From NCBI RefSeq assembly GCF_910592395.1, contig NC_088321.1:3784001-3848000 (forward strand): DNA of 64,000 bases. The letters are read 5' to 3'. Of this stretch, positions 57,001 through 64,000 are shown piece by piece. This DNA is from Lineus longissimus (Eukaryota; Nemertea; Pilidiophora; Heteronemertea; Lineidae). The notes below the pieces were generated by a model. That model did no database searches, was not told where the DNA came from, and saw only the letters and a program-made list of their open reading frames with translations. The position numbers were made by a program, and so were the translations under genes. Numbering within the stretch: position 1 is the first letter of the stretch; each line of letters opens with the position of its first letter.

Positions 57001-58748
57001 GCTGTTAGTTGTGCATGTACTTGATAACAATGCTTTCCAATATCAAAATTCGAAAGTGTCTAGACTAAAAGGAAAAGGAAAAATTTGCTTAACATTAAAC
57101 AACCCCATGCCTTTATAAAGACTGGTCGTATCCAGTAACTTCTATTATCAAAGAAAAAGAAGCACTTTAAAAATTGAATCATACGTGTACAGTGCATTGA
57201 TTTGTGGGTGAGAAGAATAGAGGAGCCACTCTCAGATTGAATGATAAAAAGGCTGTTGTCACGGCAAGCTGCAGGCTGTTGTGAATATTATGCCATGGAA
57301 TTATTCGAACTGCATGATTTTGTGTACAGGACCCGGTACACAAAATGAAATAAAGAGGAGGGTTACAGGTAGGATGATTGGGTGAGTGGAGACACCAGTC
57401 ATGTTTGTCAAGAAATATAACAACATTTGTGCATTCCTTCACAAAGAAGGCTTGCCGATTCCGAACCTGGTCGGGGCCTTTACTCAGCACTCATGAATGA
57501 GAGTGCTATCTAAAGGCAACTTTACTCATCGAAACAATTAATTTTTCCAAGAACTTAACAGCGCTGCCACTCGCCATTGTCGCCAAAACTAAACTCAAAC
57601 CTGGTTGGCTCAAATCTGATGCAACTTGGCTCAAACTTTTCAAATGCTTTTACTGTTGAGTCAAACATCAAAGTCAGAAAAAATCCTGGTAAATTACCCA
57701 TTTGGCTAAACTTGTCAAAAATGCAGAGCTGCCCCAGAAATTACATGTACGGTGGTGATCTATGACAAGTTTGAAATAACAAAGATGAACCTGCTACCAC
57801 TGTACCATGACAAAGATTTCACAACATCATCAACCAAACTTTTCTCCAACACAACTGCTTTTTCCCAGACAAGATAATCACTTAAGTGGAATTTGGTATT
57901 GCACTTGCAGGTCAATGACAAGGAATGGCCGCTGCCCAAAATCAGCCAAACGATCGGCTTTTGGAAAATTGATGAAGATATGACAGACGTACCGCAGCAT
58001 CTGTTGGAGATCAGATCCGGCCTCACACAACAATGCCCAGCGGTAAGTGAATTTTTTGAATGAACAAAATACACAAAAGACAGCAAAAACTTAAAAACAA
58101 GGCTTATCTTATTCCAGCTGCAGGGTTGAATCTTTGGGCTAATAGCGCTTATTCGAATGAGCCCCTCTGGTCTGAAGTTAAATTCATCAGCTTCAATCAT
58201 TTTGTTCGAGTTGGTTGCAATAGTGAGATTTTGCTATCCTATTCCACTGCAAGGTGGGGAATTCCTCATCATCTCTGCGTAATTCATGCAAGATAAACAG
58301 ACTACTATTTCGATGTCCTTATACCCTTGTCACATGCTGTAAACTGGGTAATGCTCACCACTGCTGGATTTATTAATGATTCTTGATAATCAATTTCTAC
58401 TGTAGTTTATAATGAATTTATTCACAGTTTTATTTGTTTAAGGTGATCATTGGTAATCAAGGACAAATGCCGGCAATTCAAGAGGTAGATCGAACAAAAA
58501 TTGAGATTGGTGATCTGGCGGCAATATACACCGTGGAAAAGGAGGGTAGACCATGGATCGCCAAGGTGATTGATATCAATGAGGACACGATCAAGATTCA
58601 TTGGTTCCATGGGTCTTGGAATGGAGTTTGCCGGCCATGGTACAACAACATCAGCAAAAAGCAAGTACCACGGCTGGATGAAGTTCATGTGACGAGTGTT
58701 GTTCTGTGGGGGTTTAGATTGACAGATTTAGATTGCTTGTTTGACTAG
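54074..58748 (+). CDS. DUF7869-type gene, 5'-truncated, multi-exon
   Basis: Exons with GT-AG borders and compatible phases: 54074-54303 (LHLQIDNCWRENKNRY, FLVHIDVFEE), 54575-54633 (NFLPVGHTHEDVDQMF), 55390-55628 (WRDHIIPFLPVNF, PHQFKFRKVDG), 56732-56892 (DHQWWDRYF), 57911-58042 (KEWPLPKISQTIGFW) and terminal 58443-58748. QiDNc.rENKNRY and vGHTHEDvDQmF are the signature of DUF7869, a transposon-associated domain of unknown mechanism. The last exon encodes IGDLAAIYTVEKEGRPWIAK...DTIKIHWFHGSWNG, a Tudor/BAH-like barrel typical of these proteins' C-terminus. The 5' exons are missing before 54074, where the integrase-core relic ends, and the link between 54633 and 55390 is unsure. The later exons are clean, unlike most genes here, so it may be a recently active element or a host gene. 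Confidence 0.72.
54634..55389 (+). other. Intron or unassigned exon region of the DUF7869-type gene
   Basis: An open stretch of 44 codons after 54642 (RFRAKDHSLIVENVF..) and a 92-codon frame (54952-55230) lie here. One may be an exon, but I found no convincing splice pair. The rest is intronic in appearance. Confidence 0.35.
55982..55992 (+). repeat. SINE target-site duplication, left
   Basis: ATACAGAGGTC, identical to 56423-56433. Confidence 0.9.
55993..56422 (-). repeat. tRNA-derived SINE in an intron
   Basis: On the minus strand, from 56422 down, the head reads TGGCCTTGTGGTCAACACTG (A box), CTGGCCACCACG and GGTTCGATCCC (perfect B box, 56350-56370). A long body follows and it ends in a (GAA)n tail (55993-56008, CTTCTTCTTCTTCTTC on plus). 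An 11 bp perfect target duplication flanks it. Length is 430 bp. A second tRNA-like patch (TTGGCCTAGTGGTCAGAC) occurs on the plus strand near 56120. It lies between two exons of the DUF7869-type gene. Confidence 0.9.
56423..56433 (+). repeat. SINE target-site duplication, right
   Basis: ATACAGAGGTC. Confidence 0.9.
56893..57910 (+). other. Intron of the DUF7869-type gene
   Basis: AT-rich, bounded by GTAAGC (56893) and ACTTGCAG (ending 57910). No gene or repeat recognised; the 103-codon minus-strand frame at 57179-57490 has no motif. Confidence 0.5.
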
Positions 58749-58846
58749 GACTGTGGCCAGAGAGTTGAAAGACAGGTACGATCAAATAGATAGTGAGGAG
58801 ACATCTTCCTCTCTTTCATAAATGACCAAACCACCCTGGCTAATAA

Positions 58847-59367
58847 GGGGTGGTCCATAATTTTCAACATTTTCACAAGCGTACAATACGTACGGGGGAG
58901 GGAGGGGGTCAAAACACCAATGTACACTTTCTTTAAGAAATTAATAAAATGTTGATCATCTGTATTGTACGAATCGCGGGACGCATTTAAATTTCGCGCG
59001 CTGCTCACACGGTTAGCTCTGCTTGCTTCCTATTCAACAAGACAATGGCCGCACGTGGTGACTTTGATGCGCTATTTTTGTTAATTAACAAGAGTGATAC
59101 GACTATTCACAGCCGACCCAGCAATGAATATGAACAATATCTTGTTTATATTATTTTGAAAACAATGTTGACGGGCAATGACTGACCAAGTTCAAAATGC
59201 AACCAGGAAACACAACTAGAACCCCCTTGCTTGTGTATTTTGGAACGTGGGTCATTCGGCCATCAACATTTTTCATTCGGGATTGTACACTTTAGGGGGG
59301 GAGGGGGGTTGCCCAAAAGAGTACGTTTTGTGCACTTGTGAAAATGTTAAAAATTATGGACCACCCC
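58847..59367. mobile_element. PIF/Harbinger-like non-autonomous element
   Basis: GGGGTGGTCCATAATTTTCA at the left and the complement of TAAAAATTATGGACCACCCC at the right give about 37 bp inverted ends (ATTTTCACAAG shared beyond). TAA flanks both sides (58844-58846 and 59368-59370), the 3 bp target of PIF/Harbinger elements. Length is 521 bp. An internal ATG frame (59045-59185, 46 codons, starting MAARGDFDALFLL) may be a captured or residual first exon. No transposase. Confidence 0.85.
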
Positions 59368-59455
59368 TAAGTAAGTGCCAATGAACTAACATTGTGGTTG
59401 TTCGTACAGCGACAGAATTGTCGTACATTCGTGTATATTTCTTTCTTTCTATCAA

Positions 59456-59520
59456 AATGTCAAGTTGTGTTAGAATCATGGCTGGGATGGGTTAAAGTGG
59501 AATTATTCAATTCAAACCTC
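59456..59520 (+). repeat. Third copy of Kolobok-like 3' sequence
   Basis: GTCAAGTTGTGTTAGAATCATGGCTGGGATGG with GTTAAAGTGGAATTATTC follows 32171-32220 closely. It stops at the TTAA of the next element. Confidence 0.6.
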
Positions 59521-59524
59521 TTAA

Positions 59525-59788
59525 AGGGAACCTATCAAGAAATGCTTATAAAAATGGGGAGTTTTGAACGGCCCGGTTAAAACCTATGGCGGGAATAAGC
59601 TTCCTTGGTTAGATATTAGTAGTTTCAAGGTCCTCTAGGTAGTTGCTGATGTGAGCTGTTTATTTGGCTAACATTGCATAACATTACTGGCTCCATTCAA
59701 TGAACTGCGAAGGAGGATCTCCAATTTAGTTATTCTAACTACCCATCAGCCACGCAAAAATAAAGACTTGGGTCACGACAAGATCTCT
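59525..59788 (-). mobile_element. TTAA-type miniature element, family copy 3 (complete)
   Basis: TTAA on both sides (59521-59524, 59789-59792). AAGGGAACC begins and GGTCACGACAAGATCTCTT ends it. Relative to copies 1 and 2 it is reversed. TTAA targets occur in piggyBac and Kolobok elements, so it could have been mobilised by a Kolobok-like transposase such as the 29.5 kb gene; this is inference only. No coding content. Confidence 0.85.
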
Positions 59789-59799
59789 TTAAGTCTTTC

Positions 59800-62085
59800 A
59801 GGTCAACATGTGCTTGGCCTATGAGATGGGCCTGAATCCAGAGTGAACAGTGAAATCCATCATGTACATTTTACATTGTATACTGTGTAGGCTGTCAGAG
59901 TGTGTGTAAATAGTATATGCCATGTCTGTGTACTGTTTCTAGTTGATGTAGGGCCATTTATAGTCAGAAGTATGCCTTACATAATTTCTTTTCCATGATT
60001 ATTTGACTGGTGACGGTAGCTTGACAGACCTGACCGTATTCTTGGCAGATCCCATCATCACAGAATTAAGAATGCGTTGCCATGGTAACCTGTCAATTTT
60101 TAAAAACTATAAACTCATTGCCATGCCTCCATCTTTCAATATGATCTTGAATCATCATTCACAGCTTCCAGCTGCAGGAAAGTTTTGAGTGACAAGGCTT
60201 CAAGGCCTGGACTCGAGGGATTTTATGAGCTACACTAATTAAGACGCTGCAAGTAGTTTGTCCAAAATTATCCTATCTGATCACGTTTTGCTCAGCTTGA
60301 CAAGTACATAAGATTGCAGCTTTTAGTTGAGCTCTTGTCATCAATCCCTTGAGTTTCGTCCCAATAAGTGTTATTGGGCCCATGCAGTCATTCTGGGACT
60401 CATCAGCAGACCAGCAGACCACAAACTTGAGCCAACAAAACGCAAACTGTAAATATTGAATGAATGAATATCAAAAGAGAAGTGCAAAGACTATTTTTCA
60501 GTCAAAACACCTTGATTTGATTTATAACACAGAGTCAAGCATGACGTCCCTAGGATGATGTTAGTAAAGATTTCAACAGAGCATGCAGCATGGTCAAGCA
60601 GTAAGCAAAGCAGCAACAAACAAAAAAGACAAACTTTAACTTTTTGAGGCAATGGAAAGCAGTGCATAGGCTTCAGCAACTCAATGATATGGGATGTTTT
60701 GAGATCAGCGATGGGATATCCAAGACTGGCATCACATAACAAAACCTCCAACAAAGTCTCCACCAGGTTGCTTTAGAGATTCACCACCACTACACCAGGC
60801 AGCAGAAGATCATTATGATAGTTCATTGAATTTGTTTACAGTTTCACAATGATGTGAATCTTCAACTAAAAACCTGGGATGCTTGTTGAAAGTGGTGGTT
60901 AATACTGAGACGAGCGCTTTTCCGCCTTTGCATCAAATTTTAATTATTTTTTTGGGGTAAAGCTTGAGGGGGGTTTAAGATGCTGATTGATGGGTACATG
61001 AGATGTGTCTTAGCCTCTTTGTACTCATGTGGACTGCAAAGTTCAAAGTTTTGCCATCTTGGAATGCTAGTATCTTCTTCATCTTCATCTTGTTTGTTCC
61101 ATTTAATTTCGGGCTAAATTACTGTTGCACATCATGAAATGCTGAAGTGTCTCTTGAAACTCTCATCATAAGTACATTGCATAAGATGTGTCTTGGCCTC
61201 TAAATTGAAATAATCTTGTTAACCTATTGCATCTATTGTTAAATGATTGTCTAAGTTGTTTACAGACAAATCACTTCCAGCTATACAGAAAAAAGTTCCT
61301 GTCCACAGCTAGCAGACATGGCTGATGGTGATTGATCATGAACATTCCATACATGGATGGCTAATGGAAAATCCCCATGATAGATCCATGGATTGAACTC
61401 ATGACATAGTCGCATCTAGGATTATAGATCCATGTATGGAATATGCTGTAATTTGTTTTAACAGGCCATCAAAGAAATTAGGTTAGAACCTGTAAACTAT
61501 TATTATTCATTATTAATTTCAAAAGGTCTGAATACTTTTTACAAAGAATGTATAAAGACACGGTTTATACATTCTTGTACTTTGCTGCTTACATTAATTT
61601 TTATGAGACCAACTGTCCTATGACAGAACTACTATGATTGGATGGCCCATGGGCCATCAGTGGATCTACCATTGGCAATAATAGAATCTATGACGGGATG
61701 CTTATGTAAAATGTAGTTTGTGATAATAAGCAAAGACCCGTACATTGGTCAGTCAGTGATAGGGGTTACTATCAATTCCCATTCCTATCTTTGTGTATTT
61801 AGAAAGTACCTTGTATCCAAGATTACAGTACATTAGGTCAAAGAACAGTGCCTTTGTTATATGATAAGTGACTCTGACACCACCACCCCCCCCCCCCCGA
61901 GATAGATTAGGGGGTTGCGTGAGTGATCCAGTTTTCTATAGGGGAACGGGGGTTAGTCCGTGGTCAAATCTAGGGTGTCAAAGAAAAGGGCAAAAAGGGG
62001 TCCTTTTTCAGAAAGATTTCTTGTAACTCGTTAAAAGGGGTGATTTTTCATCAAAATGTGTGAAAACTTGACTTATTTGGCCTTG
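59800..62085. other. No recognised feature
   Basis: Open frames of 61 and 90 codons lack motifs. A 13 bp C run lies at 61886-61898. Short inverted words such as CCATACATGGATGG..CCATGTATGG near 61346-61440 were seen but are not organised. Confidence 0.4.
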
Positions 62086-62089
62086 GCCC

Positions 62090-62230
62090 GGTTGTTCAAA
62101 ACAAGTTTTGCCACTAATGCTGGTGTCAACTTAGTTTGGCCATACATGTATCTCCTTCAGTTAAACCTTTAGACTTAACACCAAGTTAAGTTTACGTCAG
62201 CGTTAGTGACAAAATTTGCTTTGAACAACC
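62090..62230. mobile_element. Small inverted-repeat element
   Basis: GGTTGTTCAAAACAAGTTTT at the left pairs with AAAATTTGCTTTGAACAACC at the right, and the inverted ends continue for about 45 bases (CACTAATGCTG with CAGCGTTAGTG). The 141 bp element is flanked by CC and GG, so the palindrome reaches CCGG. No direct target duplication was assigned. Confidence 0.8.
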
Positions 62231-62632
62231 GGTCTCTTGTTTTCCGTTCAGTATGAAAAATCATGAAAATGAGAATGAGAGAAAATATATGGGTTAAAAA
62301 GGTGATTTTTTTAACCAAAAAGTACCTGAGCAAGGCGATCAAAATTCATAAGAAAAGGAGGTCATTATAGACTACTAGTACGAGCACTGTCCGACACTTA
62401 AATTTGTGGAGTGCGTGTGTGTTTGGCGGGGGGGGGGGGGCTCTGCCATATGTGAGTATGATAAGTAATAAGTACATTCATCAATTACATAACTGTGACA
62501 AAATAGTAGAAAGTAGAACCCCTATTGTGCATAGGTGGTTAATACCTAAGTCAATATGATCAATATGATTAGGTAATGCTGTTTACCATGTTTAGAGGCT
62601 TGCTAGGCCTAGGCCCTATAGTGCTTTAGTTA

Positions 62633-63062
62633 TGTTGACAGAGGCCGAGCGTGCAGACCTTTTGCTGTGTTAGACCAGACAGGGATCTGGTTGTATTTTC
62701 TGATAAAAAAGACCTGGGACCACGTAAGTAACGTCGGAATTTCCCATTTTCGGTCGGTTATTTCGCATTTCGTAGATAGGTGTCTTGTAACAGTTTGATT
62801 AAGACTTGGTTTGTTCTCTTATACAGCTTGTTCACCACCACAAAACCAACGTCCGCGTGGAATACTCTGAAACTCACGGACACGATATATGTACTCGAAT
62901 CGAGACATTATAAGAACTTATTCGTGGAAGAACCGTTAAAGCTCGTGCACTGTATTTGTTAACCCCAACTGTTGTATATACTTGTTTCAATATATGTTTC
63001 AAATGAAGACAAAGTTTTCCCTTGATCAATGAACGCCGCATCTTGCGCCCAACTTTGCCACA
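62633..63062 (+). repeat. 5' LTR of a retrotransposon
   Basis: Bounded on the right by CACA just before a two-base gap and a primer-binding site. The left edge is proposed at TGTTGACAG (62633) because LTRs begin TG and end CA; the partner LTR is outside the window, so the left edge is provisional. A T/A-rich 3' part (GTTTCAATATATGTTTCAAATG) precedes the end. Confidence 0.6.
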
Positions 63063-63064
63063 TT

Positions 63065-63081
63065 TGGGGGCTCGTCCGGGA
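63065..63081 (+). promoter_or_regulatory. Primer-binding site, tRNA-Pro
   Basis: TGGGGGCTCGTCCGGGA is complementary to the 3' end of proline tRNA; it matches 17 of 18 bases of the well-known Pro-type primer site. It lies two bases after the LTR end, which sets minus-strand priming. Confidence 0.93.
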
Positions 63082-63240
63082 AGGTTTCGGAGGCAAATAG
63101 GGAGTAAATAAAGTGATGCGAGTTGAGTGTAGTTTAGTACACTTACCATTGATCATTGGCGTATTGGGACTTTGAGTTTGAAACATATAATCTTGGTGAC
63201 ATTCATGTTCTTGGTGGTTTTAGGGTAGAATAGAAACAAG

Positions 63241-64000
63241 ATGTCAGAAGTGGCAGAGATTGTCGCCACTGGTAAGACCTTAGGCCTTGACGGGGACACT
63301 TTGAGGAAATATACTGTTGAACAGCAGAACTTAGAACGTGATAAACGTGCTTTGGAGAGAGAGAAAATAAAAGAGGCACAGGCTGAAAGAGAAATTGCTT
63401 TGGCAAAGATGCATGATGCAGAGGCAGAAAGGACATTGAGAGAGAAATTAGAGTTTGAAAAACTTAAGCTAGAAGAACAGAAATTAGAATTAGAAAGAGA
63501 AAAACTGAATGGCAGTGTTTCAGTGGGTAAATCAAAATTACCTATTTTCAATGAGGAGAAAGACAAATTTAACTCCTATATCAACCGGTTTGAGAGCTAT
63601 GCTGAGCTCAGAAAGTGGAAGAGAGCTGATTGGCCGTTGCAGTTGAGTTTACTGTTGGCGGGAAAAGCTCTTGATACTTTCTATGGGTTGTCAGATGCAG
63701 AACAAAAAGATTATGATAAAGTCAAAGAGGCTTTGTTGAGACGGTACTTGTTAACAGAAGATGAGTTCCGAAAACAGTTTTTCACAACCAAGGTTGAGGT
63801 TGGTGAAACACCTTCCCAGTACATGACAAGAATCTCACGGTTGTTTGACAAGTGGGTGGCATCAACCAAGATTGTAAAAACATATGACGAGTTGCAAAGT
63901 TTGATGGTTAGGGAACAGTTTCTTAGGCGATGTTATCCGGAGCTTGCGGCTTATCTTAGGGAAAAGAAAATACGTGGTATGGTCGAGTTGGCAGAGGCCA
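63241..64000 (+). CDS. Gag with SCAN-like domain, LTR retrotransposon (partial)
   Basis: An ATG at 63241 opens a frame with no stop to the window end (253 codons). Residues 1-20 are MSEVAEIVATGKTLGLDGDT. Residues ~25-95 are a highly charged coiled coil (LERDKRALEREKIKEAQAE and similar). From residue ~100 come KSKLPIFNEEKDKFNSYINRF, then LLLAGKALDTFYGLS, LLRRYLLTEDEFRKQFF, SQYMTRISRLFDKWV and LREQFLRRCYPELAAYL-like text, which is the SCAN/Gag-like fold found in metazoan Ty3/Gypsy (Gmr1-related) elements. It would form the capsid. A Pro-tRNA primer site and LTR lie upstream. The opposite-strand frames at 63153-63566 and 63203-63436 are shadows. The full pol lies beyond the window. Confidence 0.9.
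   Translation, partial: MSEVAEIVATGKTLGLDGDTLRKYTVEQQNLERDKRALEREKIKEAQAEREIALAKMHDAEAERTLREKLEFEKLKLEEQKLELEREKLNGSVSVGKSKLPIFNEEKDKFNSYINRFESYAELRKWKRADWPLQLSLLLAGKALDTFYGLSDAEQKDYDKVKEALLRRYLLTEDEFRKQFFTTKVEVGETPSQYMTRISRLFDKWVASTKIVKTYDELQSLMVREQFLRRCYPELAAYLREKKIRGMVELAEA

Noticed and set aside
63153-63566. 137-codon minus-strand frame rich in S and F
   Set aside because: Exact antisense of the gag coiled coil; its composition follows from the complement of K/E codons.

Overview
The window looks like intergenic or intronic DNA from an AT-rich invertebrate animal genome, most plausibly marine. The basis is the mix of mobile families with eukaryotic GT-AG introns: several non-LTR retrotransposons, a BEL/Pao element, Ty3/Gypsy pieces, tRNA-derived SINEs, mariner-, Harbinger- and TTAA-type miniature elements, and multi-exon genes of the Mutator-like, Kolobok-like, integrase-core and DUF7869 kinds that recur in cnidarians, molluscs, hemichordates and lancelets. 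I cannot name the species. Family names come from remembered conserved motifs; no database search was run. I see no rRNA gene, no canonical intact tRNA gene, no CRISPR and no bacterial-style operon.

Layout. 0-9 kb: LINE relics, a 1.6 kb fold-back element with long inverted arms (4306-5929), a tRNA-like SINE head, a 113 bp tandem duplication and one coiled-coil exon on the minus strand. 9090-9798: a palindromic element with 95 bp terminal inverted repeats, a 6 bp target duplication and a core made of a ~22 bp minisatellite. 10-20 kb: mostly featureless, with a BEL/Pao integrase relic at 13.6-14.1 kb. 20.5-24.3 kb: a decayed BEL/Pao gag-protease-RT, followed at once by a LINE (24.4-26.2 kb) carrying ORF1, endonuclease and the start of RT.

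29.5-36.3 kb is the richest block. It holds a six-exon Kolobok-like transposase gene on the plus strand, a His-Me-finger (I-PpoI-type) endonuclease relic on the plus strand, and a Mutator-like transposase gene on the minus strand that is split by an ~850 bp insertion and carries a 244 bp internal tandem duplication. Sequence from the end of the Kolobok-like element recurs at 38.3 kb and 59.5 kb.

42.6-45.0 kb: a 5'-truncated LINE with a nearly intact RT and one frameshift in a T run. 48.5-49.6 kb: Gypsy RNase H and integrase zinc-finger relics separated by an inverted-repeat insertion. 50.2-51.3 kb: a LINE endonuclease relic. 51.9-53.9 kb: an integrase-core gene relic. 54.1-58.7 kb: a DUF7869-type gene whose later exons keep good splice sites, with a SINE in one intron. 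58.8-59.8 kb: a Harbinger-like and a TTAA-type miniature element. 62.6-64.0 kb: the 5' end of an LTR retrotransposon, with LTR, a proline-tRNA primer site and an open gag that runs off the window.

The genes do not form a pathway; the region reads as layered transposon insertions. The most unusual items are the minisatellite-cored palindrome, the fold-back element whose inverted copy includes its own flank, the animal His-Me endonuclease relic, and the intron-bearing transposase genes.
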